From contig JBDUEM010000002.1 of the NCBI GenBank assembly GCA_040002435.1, positions 1 to 64,000 of the forward strand: DNA of 64,000 nucleotides. The letters run 5' to 3'. The notes beneath the pieces were generated by a model that saw only the letters and a list, made by a program, of their open reading frames with translations, searched no databases and was not told the origin of the DNA. The stretch comes from JANXXV01 sp040002435. Its GTDB lineage: Bacteria; Acidobacteriota; Terriglobia; Bryobacterales; Bryobacteraceae. The position numbers and the translations under genes are program-made. This document shows, one piece after another, positions 53,803 through 62,437 of the stretch; within the stretch, counting starts at the first letter, position 1, and each line of letters opens with the position of its first letter.

Positions 53803-54282
53803 ATGGATGACGATCGCAAGTACCGGCAACACGGGTACCAGGACTCTGACCGCAAACCAAGCGGGCAAAATGGAGACAACCGGCCCAAGTCGCCGCAGGG
53901 TCCGAGGACCATGCAGGATCCTGCCGGACCGCGCCTGCCGCGGTTGGTGCAAAGCGTAGCAGCATCGCGCTGCTATAACTGCGCCACGACTTTGCCGACG
54001 GGCACGGATTTCAAAGGGAACTGCCCAAAATGCGCGGCGGCACTCCATTGCTGCAAACAATGCGCGCACTTTGAGCCCTCCACGCGGTTCCAATGCTTGA
54101 AGCCGATTCCGGCGCGGATCCCGATTAAGGACCAGGTTAACCTTTGCGAGTTGTTTGGCGCACGGGTGACGGTTTCGCGGGATGGGCACGCACCGCCTCC
54201 GATGGCGCAGGCGCCATCGCCCTCGCAGGTGCGGAGTCCGAGCGATGCCCGTGCAGCGTTCGATAATCTTTTTAAGAAGTAG
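53803..54282 (+). CDS. zinc-ribbon protein of unknown function
   Basis: 159 residues. An acidic and Gln/Asn-rich N-terminus (1-45) is followed by two Cys clusters (RCYNCATTL...NCPKCAAALHCCKQC) and a Pro-rich tail. The pattern fits zinc ribbons; the second cluster (CPKC...CCKQC) has extra Cys. AAGGAG lies about 15 bases before ATG. Conserved-looking in acidobacteria; no known role. Confidence 0.6.
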   Translation: MDDDRKYRQHGYQDSDRKPSGQNGDNRPKSPQGPRTMQDPAGPRLPRLVQSVAASRCYNCATTLPTGTDFKGNCPKCAAALHCCKQCAHFEPSTRFQCLKPIPARIPIKDQVNLCELFGARVTVSRDGHAPPPMAQAPSPSQVRSPSDARAAFDNLFKK

Positions 54283-54285
54283 TCC

Positions 54286-55311
54286 TCACCGGCCGGTGAT
54301 ATCTTTGACGGCTTGAAAGAAAGCCTTTTTGCGATCCGTATCGAGTCCCCATTTCACCGGCGGGGACTGATAACCCTCCGGATCGAAATATCCCCATGAG
54401 CAGTATTCGGTAATCGCGGCGATCATGTTGTTCAGCGGCTTGTCGAAGTCGAAGTGATCGTCCTCGTTAAACAGGATTGGCATGGCGCGGTAGCCCGGCA
54501 CCTGGCGCGTCAGCCTGACCATTTCTGAGATGCGATTGGGATCTTTCACTCCATTTCCATGCAACAGGAGAAAGTCGGAGGCGCGGACCACGTTTTCTTC
54601 CGGAATGCGATTGCCGGTATAGCTTGTGCTGACCAGGAAGCCCTTCTTTTTCACGCGCGCCATCAGTTCAGGAACACGCTCCGGATGGAGGATCGGATGG
54701 TGATACTTGTTGTTCGCCTCGTTGTTGACCTCAATCATGACGTGGCGGTATTTTCGGGCAGCCAGCCAAGCCAGGGTATTGTCTACCGCGGCGATCACCG
54801 AATCCTGATCCTTTAGCCTGTGGTCCTGGCCGAAGTAGAAGATGCCGAGGATGACGGTCATGTGAAGATCATCGGCTTTCTTCAGAATGCGTTCGAGGCG
54901 GCCCATGGCATCGGGGCGCAGCGATCCGTCCGCCAGAATGGCCGAGTTGTGCCAGGGCTGCGCCTTCGAATAACCCTCCGGACTTCCTCCCTGGAGATTG
55001 ATGGTGAAGTTCAGCAGCCCGTACTTGCGCCATTCCGGCATGGCGGCGATGAATTCATTCGTGTTGCGCGCGGCATCCCAACGGCCCGTATCCGGATAGG
55101 CCCAGCGCTTCGCGGTCTCCGGGTTCTGGTCGTCATAGATTCCCTGCACCATGCGCGAATTGAACAGCAGCCCTTCGATGCGGTGTCCGTTCCAGGTGCG
55201 GCCTTTGTATGTGGGTTTGCCGTCGATCCAGAACTGATCGCCGTGAATCGTTACTTCGGTAGCAAGCAGGGGCGCTACTGCAACCAGCGCGGCCATCACT
55301 CCATATTTCAC
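54286..55311 (-). CDS. exported glycoside hydrolase-like TIM-barrel protein
   Basis: 341 residues with GTG start and GAGGAG upstream. A signal peptide (MAALVAVAPLLA) precedes a barrel. The putative acid/base is E198 (IEVNNEAN), matching the NE motif of clan GH-A, and E283 (LFNEDDHF) is a candidate nucleophile. The region RTWNGHRIEGLLFNSRMVQGI is also conserved. Substrate is unknown. The start overlaps the FG-GAP-like gene by 4 bp (GTGA). Confidence 0.72.
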   Translation of the reverse strand: MKYGVMAALVAVAPLLATEVTIHGDQFWIDGKPTYKGRTWNGHRIEGLLFNSRMVQGIYDDQNPETAKRWAYPDTGRWDAARNTNEFIAAMPEWRKYGLLNFTINLQGGSPEGYSKAQPWHNSAILADGSLRPDAMGRLERILKKADDLHMTVILGIFYFGQDHRLKDQDSVIAAVDNTLAWLAARKYRHVMIEVNNEANNKYHHPILHPERVPELMARVKKKGFLVSTSYTGNRIPEENVVRASDFLLLHGNGVKDPNRISEMVRLTRQVPGYRAMPILFNEDDHFDFDKPLNNMIAAITEYCSWGYFDPEGYQSPPVKWGLDTDRKKAFFQAVKDITGR

Positions 55312-55802
55312 TTTTCAATCTCCTCATCGGACGGGGAAAGCATTTTGCGGAAGACGCCTTTGCGGTACAGGAATGTCAGTGGGGTTTTGTCGAAATACAT
55401 CAGATCCACCGCGTCTACGGGATGGCGGAAGGGTTTCAGAGTGGTAAAGTCGAAATCCTTCGAACCCTTGTCCATGCGCAGCAGAAAGCGAAAGGGGTCG
55501 GGAGTATCGGTGGCCAGGACGTGGGTTTCAAACTTGCCGCTGCGGTCCAGGAAGGCGATCATCACCTGCTGGCCCTGTTTCGTTTGAATCTGGAGAACGT
55601 AGTCCGTCTTCCCGTCCCCGTCAAAATCACCGGTGACCAGGTTTGGCGCGAACCGGAAGCGATACTCGGCGAACCAGTTTTGAATCTGCGGCGCGGCGGG
55701 CGCCAGTTTCCAGCCGCTGTGCCTGGAATCCAGTTCCGACGTGACCGCTGGTGGAAGCGACGCGGCGGCTGCCAAAAAACTGAACACCACGGAGAGAAAC
55801 AT
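55308..55802 (-). CDS. exported FG-GAP-like repeat protein
   Basis: 164 residues from ATG at 55802; the longer frame to 56039 lies over the M20 peptidase start in the wrong strand. Signal peptide (FLSVVFSFLAAAASL), then one FG-GAP/VCBS-type repeat with the calcium-binding loop NLVTGDFDGDGKTDYVLQIQ. The remainder is beta-rich. It could bind the glycosidase product or a surface sugar; this is inference. Confidence 0.7.
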   Translation of the reverse strand: MFLSVVFSFLAAAASLPPAVTSELDSRHSGWKLAPAAPQIQNWFAEYRFRFAPNLVTGDFDGDGKTDYVLQIQTKQGQQVMIAFLDRSGKFETHVLATDTPDPFRFLLRMDKGSKDFDFTTLKPFRHPVDAVDLMYFDKTPLTFLYRKGVFRKMLSPSDEEIEK

Positions 55803-55857
55803 TCGTCGCACATTGTATCGTACGGCAACGCGGGTGAGTCCTATAATAGAGGTTCCA

Positions 55858-57234
55858 ATGTCCAAAGCCATCGACGGGTTCGTCCACGATAACGAAAACA
55901 GGCTTCTGGAAGAACTGAAAACGTTCTTGCGGATTCCCAGCATCAGCACTCTTCCGGAGCACAAACCGGATGTCAACCGTGCGGCGCAGTTCGTGGCCGA
56001 TGGCCTGACCGCGGCAGGTTTGGAGAATGTCGAGATCATCCAGACGGCGTTGCACCCGCTGGTTTATGCCGACTGGATGCACGCGCCGGGAAAGCCGACG
56101 GTGCTGTTGTATGGGCACTACGACGTGCAGCCCCCGGACCCGCTGGAGCTATGGGACACGCCTCCTTTTGAGCCGACGCTCCGCGACGGCAACTTGTATG
56201 CGCGCGGCTCAGCCGACGACAAAGGGCAGATGTACATGCACGTCAAGGCGATTGAAGCCTTGCGTGCAGTGAACGGTACCCTGCCGGTGAACGTAAAGTT
56301 CCTGGTGGAAGGTGAGGAAGAAATAGGCGGCGTTTCCATTGCCAAGTTTGTGGCCGAGAATCCGGAGAAGCTGAAGGCCGATGTGGCGCTGGTGTCGGAT
56401 ACCGCCCTGTATGCGGACGGCATTCCCACTCTATGCATCGGGCTCCGCGGGTTGATCTACACGGAGGTCGAAGCCACCGGACCGATGCGCGACCTGCACT
56501 CCGGGCTCTACGGCGGCTCGGCGCCCAACGCGGTGTTCGGTTTGATCGAACTGTTGGCGAAAGCCAAGAATGCGCAGGGAGTGATTCAGATTCTCGGCAT
56601 GTACGACGACGTAGAGGCGCCGGCGGCCGCTGAACTGGAAAGCTGGAAGAGCCTGCCCTTCAGCGAGAAAGACTTTCTGCAGAAGGAAGTTGGGTCGTCT
56701 CAGCTCACCGGCGAGAAGGAATACAGCGTTCTGGAGCGTGTCTGGGCGCGTCCAACCATGGAAGTCCATGGGGTCGCGGGCGGATTCACTGGAGCGGGAT
56801 CGAAGACCGTGATACCGGCAAAGGCGACGGCAAAGGTGAGTTTCCGTATGGTTCCCAATCAGGACCCGGACAAGGTGATCGCGGGATTCCGCGAATTCGT
56901 GGCGAAGAATACGCCGGCGGGTATCCGTTGCGAAGTGCGGGTTTTGGGCGCCAGCCCGGCAGTGATGGTGGACCCTTCCTTTCCGGCAATTCAGGTGGCT
57001 GCCAAGGCTTTCAGTGAGATGCTCGGCCGCCCCACGGTGTTTACACGCTCGGGCGGTTCCATTCCGATTGTGGGCGACTTTGCGCGTCACCTCGGCATCC
57101 CTACCGTCCTAATGGGATTTGGGCTTCCAGACGATGGATTACATTCGCCGAACGAAAAGTACCGCGTGTCGAATTACTACACGGGAATTATGACCATCGC
57201 ACACTTCCTGGAGCTTTACGGGACCTCTTCGTAA
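55858..57234 (+). CDS. M20 family metallopeptidase (dipeptidase-like)
   Basis: 458 residues. ATG at 55858 has GAGG upstream; the frame is open to 55741 but that part lies over the divergent gene. Zinc motifs are in order: GHYDVQPPDPLELWDTPPFEP (His and Asp ligands), ARGSADDKGQMYMHVKA (bridging Asp), VEGEEEIG (catalytic Glu and Glu ligand). No signal peptide. Related to carnosinase-type and succinyl-diaminopimelate desuccinylase-type enzymes; likely cleaves dipeptides in the cytoplasm. Confidence 0.9.
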   Translation: MSKAIDGFVHDNENRLLEELKTFLRIPSISTLPEHKPDVNRAAQFVADGLTAAGLENVEIIQTALHPLVYADWMHAPGKPTVLLYGHYDVQPPDPLELWDTPPFEPTLRDGNLYARGSADDKGQMYMHVKAIEALRAVNGTLPVNVKFLVEGEEEIGGVSIAKFVAENPEKLKADVALVSDTALYADGIPTLCIGLRGLIYTEVEATGPMRDLHSGLYGGSAPNAVFGLIELLAKAKNAQGVIQILGMYDDVEAPAAAELESWKSLPFSEKDFLQKEVGSSQLTGEKEYSVLERVWARPTMEVHGVAGGFTGAGSKTVIPAKATAKVSFRMVPNQDPDKVIAGFREFVAKNTPAGIRCEVRVLGASPAVMVDPSFPAIQVAAKAFSEMLGRPTVFTRSGGSIPIVGDFARHLGIPTVLMGFGLPDDGLHSPNEKYRVSNYYTGIMTIAHFLELYGTSS

Positions 57235-57246
57235 CAGTACATCTAC

Positions 57247-58908
57247 TTGGTAACTCCAACGCAACCGAAACCGCTATCGAACGAGCAGTCAACCATTGCC
57301 CGTTCGGCGGGGATCGTTTCGATCGCCGTCTTCATGAGCCGGATTACCGGACTGATCCGCGAACGGGTGATGCTGGGAATGTTCGGCGCCGGGCTTGCGA
57401 ACGATGCATTTCAACTGGCCTTTCGCATTCCCAATCTGACGCGCGACCTGTTTGCGGAAGGTGCGCTGTCTTCGGCGTTCGTCCCCGTTTTTACCGAATA
57501 TCTGACAACCAAGAACCGCAAGGAAGCCGCGGTGCTGGCGAACCTGGTGGCAACGGCGTTGATCGTGGTGGTGGGAACGTTGTGCGTGTTGGGGGTCGTA
57601 TTCAGCCCTCAACTGGTGAATATCTTCGGCAGCGGCTACCAGCAGGTTCCGGAGAAGTTCGCGCTCACGATTCAAATGACGCGGATCACGTTTCCGTTTC
57701 TGCTGCTGGTAGCGCTGGCCGCGCAGGCGATGGGCGTCTTGAATGCGTGCGGCGTGTTCGGCGTCCCAGCCATGGCTTCCACGTTTTTCAACATCGGGTC
57801 ACTGGTATTCGGCCTCGTCATTGGAAAGTGGGCGGGACCCTACCTCGGAATTCAGCCGATTGTGGGAATGGCCTATGGCGTTGTATTGGGCGGCGCCCTG
57901 CAACTCTTCTGGCAAATCCCTTCGCTCTACCGCGCGGGCTTCACATTCCGCCCGCAGTTTGATTGGTCGCATCCCGGGTTGCAGCGGATTTTGCGCATGA
58001 TGGGTCCGGCGATTCTAGGCAGTGCCGCGGTGCAAATCAACGTAACGGTCAATTCGAACTTCGCAACCAGCATCGTCGATCCGCACACCGGGTTGAACGG
58101 GCCGTTGAGCTGGCTTCTTTGCGCTTTTCGATTCATGCAGCTTCCCCTTGGATTGTTCGGCGTCGCCATCGCATCGGCTACTTTACCTTCCATCTCACGA
58201 AGTGCCGCCTCAAACGATATTGACGAGTTCCGGAGAACCATGGCGCGGTCGCTGGGGATGGTACTCCTGTTGACAGTGCCGTCATCGGTGGGGCTCGCGG
58301 TGTTGGGTGAGTCGATCGTCGGGGCGATTTATCAGACAGGCAAATTTCAGTTGTATGACACACAGCAGACGGCCGCGGCACTTTCGTGTTACGCCATCGG
58401 CCTGGCAGGCTACTCGGCGGTGAAGGTGCTGGCCCCTGCTTTTTACGCCCTGAAAGATTCCCGCACACCGATGATGGTGAGCCTGGTTTCCATCGCTGTT
58501 AATTATTTCGCGGTCGTTGCACTGCTCCGCTTTACTCATCTCGGGCACGCCGGTCTGGCTCTTTCCACTTCCGTGGTAGCGATCATCAACGCGCTGGTCC
58601 TGTTCGGGATGCTGCGTACACGTATCGGCGGGATTCACGGACGCATTCTTTTTGAGAGCATCGCGAAGATATCGATTGCCTCGCTTGCCATGGGCGTCAC
58701 AGTCTGGGCGTCGAGCACTGCGATGAGAAACTGGCTCGGAGTGTCGGCAAAAGCGCGGCTGGCAGACCTGACCGTCTCGATTCCGATTGGCTTGGTGATG
58801 CTCTATGCAGCCTGCCGGCTGCTGCGGGTTTCCGAATTGGAGCTGGCGATGAAGTCGCTGGCGGGTCCACTGCAAAGACGGCTTCCATTCCTGCGTGATA
58901 AAATCTGA
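57247..58908 (+). CDS. murJ: MurJ/MviN lipid II flippase
   Basis: 553 residues, about 14 transmembrane helices. The N-terminus is ARSAGIVSIAVFMSRITGLIRERVMLGMFGAG and the family-typical PNLTRDLFAEGALSSAFVPVF follows. It flips lipid II across the inner membrane for peptidoglycan. The start appears to be TTG at 57247, 12 bp after the peptidase stop, with no clear Shine-Dalgarno sequence. Next in-frame Met is far downstream. Confidence 0.94.
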   Translation: MVTPTQPKPLSNEQSTIARSAGIVSIAVFMSRITGLIRERVMLGMFGAGLANDAFQLAFRIPNLTRDLFAEGALSSAFVPVFTEYLTTKNRKEAAVLANLVATALIVVVGTLCVLGVVFSPQLVNIFGSGYQQVPEKFALTIQMTRITFPFLLLVALAAQAMGVLNACGVFGVPAMASTFFNIGSLVFGLVIGKWAGPYLGIQPIVGMAYGVVLGGALQLFWQIPSLYRAGFTFRPQFDWSHPGLQRILRMMGPAILGSAAVQINVTVNSNFATSIVDPHTGLNGPLSWLLCAFRFMQLPLGLFGVAIASATLPSISRSAASNDIDEFRRTMARSLGMVLLLTVPSSVGLAVLGESIVGAIYQTGKFQLYDTQQTAAALSCYAIGLAGYSAVKVLAPAFYALKDSRTPMMVSLVSIAVNYFAVVALLRFTHLGHAGLALSTSVVAIINALVLFGMLRTRIGGIHGRILFESIAKISIASLAMGVTVWASSTAMRNWLGVSAKARLADLTVSIPIGLVMLYAACRLLRVSELELAMKSLAGPLQRRLPFLRDKI

Positions 58909-58912
58909 ATAC

Positions 58913-59665
58913 ATGAGTCCAGACATAAAAGCCATCCTCCGAATTCAGAGTCTGGATCAACGGGCCGCCGAGCTCGAGAAAGAAATCGCCGCCTTACCCA
59001 AACACATCGCTCAAATTGAAAAGGCGCTGGATGCCCACAATCGCAAGCTGGAAGTGGACCGGGCAGCTCTTGCCGCGAATCTGCGGGATCGCAAGAAGTA
59101 TGAGGACGACATTAAGGTTCAGGGGCTGAAAATCTCCAAACTTCGCGATCAGATGCTACTGGCGAAGACCAATGAACAGTACCGGGCGTTCCAGCACGAG
59201 ATCGAGTTCTGCGAGAAGGAAATTTCGAAGTGTGAGGACCGCATTCTGGAGTTGATGGGTGCGTCCGAAACTCTGGATAAGAATGTGAAGGCGGCTGAGG
59301 CCGCACTCAAAGAAGAAAAGCTGCAGGTGGAGGCAGAGAAAGACCGCGCGCGCAGCCGCACTGCCACGGACCAGCAGTTTCTCGGACAAGTCAAGGAAGA
59401 GCGCGGCGGGCTGGTGGGCTCTATTGATCCGAAACTGGTGCAACAGTACGAACGCATCCGCAAGAAGTGGAATGGAAGGGCCGTCGCGGACGCCACGGAT
59501 GGCCGTTGCGCGTCGTGTCAGATTTCCATGCGCCCACAGTATTTTCAGGATTTGAAGAAGGGTGAGAAGTTGCTGACGTGCGAGAGTTGCGGGCGAATTC
59601 TGTACTACAATCCGCCGGTGAATCTGGAACACGAGATGCACGCCACGGTTCCCACTCCCCGTTAG
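58913..59665 (+). CDS. CT398-like coiled-coil zinc-ribbon protein
   Basis: 250 residues from ATG at 58913; GTG at 58895 would overlap murJ. A long coiled coil (residues 15-170, LDQRAAELEKEIAALPKHIAQIEKAL onward) is followed by the C4-type zinc ribbon (CASCQISMRPQYFQDLKKGEKLLTCESCGRILYY). The family is widespread; chlamydial CT398 relatives bind sigma-54 and secretion proteins. Role here unknown. Confidence 0.85.
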   Translation: MSPDIKAILRIQSLDQRAAELEKEIAALPKHIAQIEKALDAHNRKLEVDRAALAANLRDRKKYEDDIKVQGLKISKLRDQMLLAKTNEQYRAFQHEIEFCEKEISKCEDRILELMGASETLDKNVKAAEAALKEEKLQVEAEKDRARSRTATDQQFLGQVKEERGGLVGSIDPKLVQQYERIRKKWNGRAVADATDGRCASCQISMRPQYFQDLKKGEKLLTCESCGRILYYNPPVNLEHEMHATVPTPR

Positions 59666-60645
59666 TTCTGTTCGATACTGGCGATCAGTTCTGCCTCGCT
59701 GACGGTTGCCGTACCCACTTTCGCAACAACCAGGCCACTCGCGTGATTGGCGATCTCCGCCGCCAGCACCGGATCCGCTCCCGCACTGAGCGCCAGAGTC
59801 AGAAATGCCATGGCGGTATCGCCCGCCCCTGATACATCGAAGACTTCGCGCGCCCGCGTGGGAATGCGGTAAGGTTCCAGGCCCGGGCGAAACAGCAGCA
59901 TTCCCTGTTCCCCCAACGTGATCACCACGAGTTGCGTTTGCCACTTATCGAGTAGCGTTCTTCCGGCTTCCATCAAGGATTCTTCGTCATCTCCCGCGTG
60001 TCTCCCAGCGACGCGAAAGGCTTCCTCACGGTTCGGCTTGACGGCGCTGGCGCCGCTCCAATCGAGGGGATTTGAAGGATGTGGATCGACGGTGACGGTC
60101 ACGCCGGCGCTTTTGGCCAGCACCATTGTCCGGTCGACGATCTGCTGGTTCAGGTAGCCCTTCGCATAGTCGGAGAGGATCACGGCATTAACGTGAGGCA
60201 CCACGTTGTTGAGAACTTCGATTGCGGTTTCCGTGTGTACGGGAACGCCGGACTGCAGGCGCTCTCGATCCACACGAACCACCTGCTGATTTTTGGCGAT
60301 GATGCGTGTTTTTACGATGGTCTGCCACGCCTCGAACTGCTGCACGCCTTCGATCCCGATTCCTCCGGACCTCAGGAGTTCCAGCAGCCGGCTGCCATAC
60401 TCATCCTTGCCCACCAGACCCATCACGCTCACTCCGCCCGCGACTTCCTTCAAGTTGCGGGCCACATTGGCCGCGCCGCCTGGAAAACAGGATTCCGATG
60501 TGACGTGAACGATGGGTACCGGTGCCTCCGGCGAAATGCGGTTCACCCTGCCCCAGATGAATTCGTCGAACATCAGGTCCCCGACCACGAGGACCTTCTG
60601 GCTCTGAAAACGGCGAACAATGCCGATCATGCTCTGCCGGTTCAT
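59662..60645 (-). CDS. hldA: D-glycero-beta-D-manno-heptose-7-phosphate kinase (RfaE1)
   Basis: 327 residues from ATG at 60645. The PfkB/ribokinase fold has the N-terminal PGGAANVARNLKE motif and the C-terminal catalytic GAGDTAMAFL (Asp is the base). It matches the kinase half of HldE and lacks the nucleotidyltransferase half, so HldC must be separate. It phosphorylates heptose 7-phosphate at C1 for LPS inner-core heptose synthesis. The 4-bp 3' overlap with the zinc-ribbon gene is convergent. Confidence 0.92.
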   Translation of the reverse strand: MNRQSMIGIVRRFQSQKVLVVGDLMFDEFIWGRVNRISPEAPVPIVHVTSESCFPGGAANVARNLKEVAGGVSVMGLVGKDEYGSRLLELLRSGGIGIEGVQQFEAWQTIVKTRIIAKNQQVVRVDRERLQSGVPVHTETAIEVLNNVVPHVNAVILSDYAKGYLNQQIVDRTMVLAKSAGVTVTVDPHPSNPLDWSGASAVKPNREEAFRVAGRHAGDDEESLMEAGRTLLDKWQTQLVVITLGEQGMLLFRPGLEPYRIPTRAREVFDVSGAGDTAMAFLTLALSAGADPVLAAEIANHASGLVVAKVGTATVSEAELIASIEQN

Positions 60646-60691
60646 CAAGCGTTCAGTTTACTATGACGGGGTCTGATAAACTGTCTGGCAA

Positions 60692-61687
60692 ATGAAAAAA
60701 CTCATCACACTCGCCCTGGTTTTTGTTTCGCTCGGACTGGCGCAGAACAAGAAAATTGTGGCGCCTGGAATGTCTGCGAAGCTCGCACAGGAAATTCAGG
60801 CAAGCGTTCCCAACGTCACGATCCTGACCGGGCGCGGTCCGGATGTGGCCAAGGAGATTGTGGATGCCGATGCGGTGATCGGCGGCATCCGTCCTGAACT
60901 GTTCCGCACCGCGAAGAAGTTGAAGTGGGTACATGTATCCAGTGCCGGTGTGGAGAAGGACTTGTTTCCGGAATTGATCGACAGCGACGTCGTCGTCACC
61001 AACGCGAAGAACATATATGGTCCGCAGATCGCCGATCACGCGTTCGCTTTTCTACTGGCCTTGACCCGCAAGCTGAACCAGACCATCCCGAAGCAGGGCC
61101 TGGAGGAATGGGGCGGCGGGCGGGAAGGCATGTTCGAGTTGAACGGCAAGACGGCGGTGATCATCGGGATCGGCGGAATCGGAAGCCAGATCGCACAGAG
61201 GGCTCATGGATTTGGGATGAAGGTGATTGGCGTGGACATTCGGGACATGCCGCCCAGCGTGGAAGTCAGCCGCGTGGTGCCTCCGGACCAGCTCGATTCG
61301 GTCATTCCGCTGGCCGACGTGGTTTTCATATCCGCCCCCCACACTGCCAAGAGTGAAGGCATGATGGGCTCCAAAGAATTCGAGCTAATGAAGAAGGGGT
61401 CCTACTTCATCGCTGTTTCGCGCGGGAAAGTCTACAATACCGGAGGCTTGGTGAAAGCCTTGGATGAGGGGCGCCTCGCCGGCGCTGGTGTGGATGTTGT
61501 GGATCCGGAACCCTTGCCCAAGGGCCACCCGCTGTGGAAGTTTAAGAATGTAATTATCACTCCCCACACTGCCGGCGGATCGGATAACCTGGCCACCCGC
61601 AACGACGCGTTGATCACCGAAAACATCCGCCGCTTTGCCGCCGGGAAGACTCTCATGAACGTGGTGAACAAAAAAGAAGGCTTTTGA
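60692..61687 (+). CDS. exported D-2-hydroxyacid dehydrogenase-like protein
   Basis: 331 residues with a clear signal peptide (KKLITLALVFVSLGLAQN). The 2-hydroxyacid dehydrogenase fold is complete: GIGGIG nucleotide motif at 159-164, catalytic R244 (SRGK), E273 (DPEP) and H292 (TPHTAG). The family is normally cytoplasmic and uses NAD(H), so export would be odd. It overlaps the pterin-binding gene by 4 bp (TTGA). Confidence 0.88.
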   Translation: MKKLITLALVFVSLGLAQNKKIVAPGMSAKLAQEIQASVPNVTILTGRGPDVAKEIVDADAVIGGIRPELFRTAKKLKWVHVSSAGVEKDLFPELIDSDVVVTNAKNIYGPQIADHAFAFLLALTRKLNQTIPKQGLEEWGGGREGMFELNGKTAVIIGIGGIGSQIAQRAHGFGMKVIGVDIRDMPPSVEVSRVVPPDQLDSVIPLADVVFISAPHTAKSEGMMGSKEFELMKKGSYFIAVSRGKVYNTGGLVKALDEGRLAGAGVDVVDPEPLPKGHPLWKFKNVIITPHTAGGSDNLATRNDALITENIRRFAAGKTLMNVVNKKEGF

Positions 61688-62403
61688 CTCTTGTCGGCGA
61701 GCGCGCGAACCTTTCCGGATCCCGCGCCTTTGACCGGCTGGTAACGGCGGGCGATTGGGATGCCGCGGTGGACTTCGCGCTGGCGCAAACCAGCGAAGGA
61801 GCCGCGATACTTGATGTGTGTCTGATCTCGGAGACTCGTGACGAGGTCCGCGATACCGAGCAATTTTACTCAAGGGCGGCATTGCGAAACCATCGCCGCT
61901 GGATGGTCGATAGTCAACACCCGCTAGTGATGGAGCGCGCGCTGCAAGTCTGCGGCGAGGGACAGGTTCTCAACTCCGCGAGCCTCGCCAATCCCGCCAA
62001 CCTGGATCGCGTTGGGGAACTGGCGCTGCAGTACGGCGCTGCGATTGTCGTCGCGTGCCGCGACGCTGCCGGGCCAGCCATGACCCGGCACGCCAAGCTC
62101 GATGCGGCGCGCCGCGCGTTGGACCAGCTTTCCATAGAGACAGACAAGGTCATCCTGGATTTATTAGCTTTTCCCATCACCGCGTTTCCTGATGCCCTGG
62201 CCGAAACCCTTGACGCTATCGGGCTCATTCGCCAGGCGTGTCCGGGTGCCCGCACCTTGCTCGCGCTGTCCAACTTTTCTTTCCGCATGCCGTTCGCGGA
62301 GCGGTTCGCCCTGGAAGAACGAATTCTGAATGAAGCCTGCGCAGCGGGACTGGACTTCCTGATCCTGAACACACGGCGCCATCGGGGAGCGCGGTGTTTA
62401 TGA
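61684..62403 (+). CDS. stand-alone pterin-binding domain protein (methyltetrahydrofolate methyltransferase-like)
   Basis: 239 residues from TTG at 61684, coupled to the dehydrogenase gene by TTGA. It matches the pterin-binding region of methionine synthase and CH3-H4folate:corrinoid methyltransferases: VGERANLSGSRAFDRL, DWDAAVDFA, EGAAILDVCL, RWMVDSQHPLVMERALQ, and ILNEACAAGLDFLILN. The substrate Asn/Asp positions look present. No zinc-homocysteine or cobalamin domain is encoded alongside. A corrinoid-protein partner is not evident here. Confidence 0.85.
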   Translation: MTLVGERANLSGSRAFDRLVTAGDWDAAVDFALAQTSEGAAILDVCLISETRDEVRDTEQFYSRAALRNHRRWMVDSQHPLVMERALQVCGEGQVLNSASLANPANLDRVGELALQYGAAIVVACRDAAGPAMTRHAKLDAARRALDQLSIETDKVILDLLAFPITAFPDALAETLDAIGLIRQACPGARTLLALSNFSFRMPFAERFALEERILNEACAAGLDFLILNTRRHRGARCL

Positions 62404-62420
62404 TACGATCCCAGTCGTGT

Positions 62421-62427
62421 AAGGAGG
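62421..62427 (+). promoter_or_regulatory. Shine-Dalgarno sequence for the EF-G paralogue
   Basis: AAGGAGG ten bases before GTG at 62438 fixes the start of a gene whose first ATG is more than 60 bases further in. Confidence 0.75.
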
Positions 62428-62437
62428 CTATCTCATA

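Noticed and set aside
55803..56039. longer start for the FG-GAP-like gene
   Set aside because: The extra 79 codons lie over the start of the M20 peptidase and come before a proper signal peptide at 55802.
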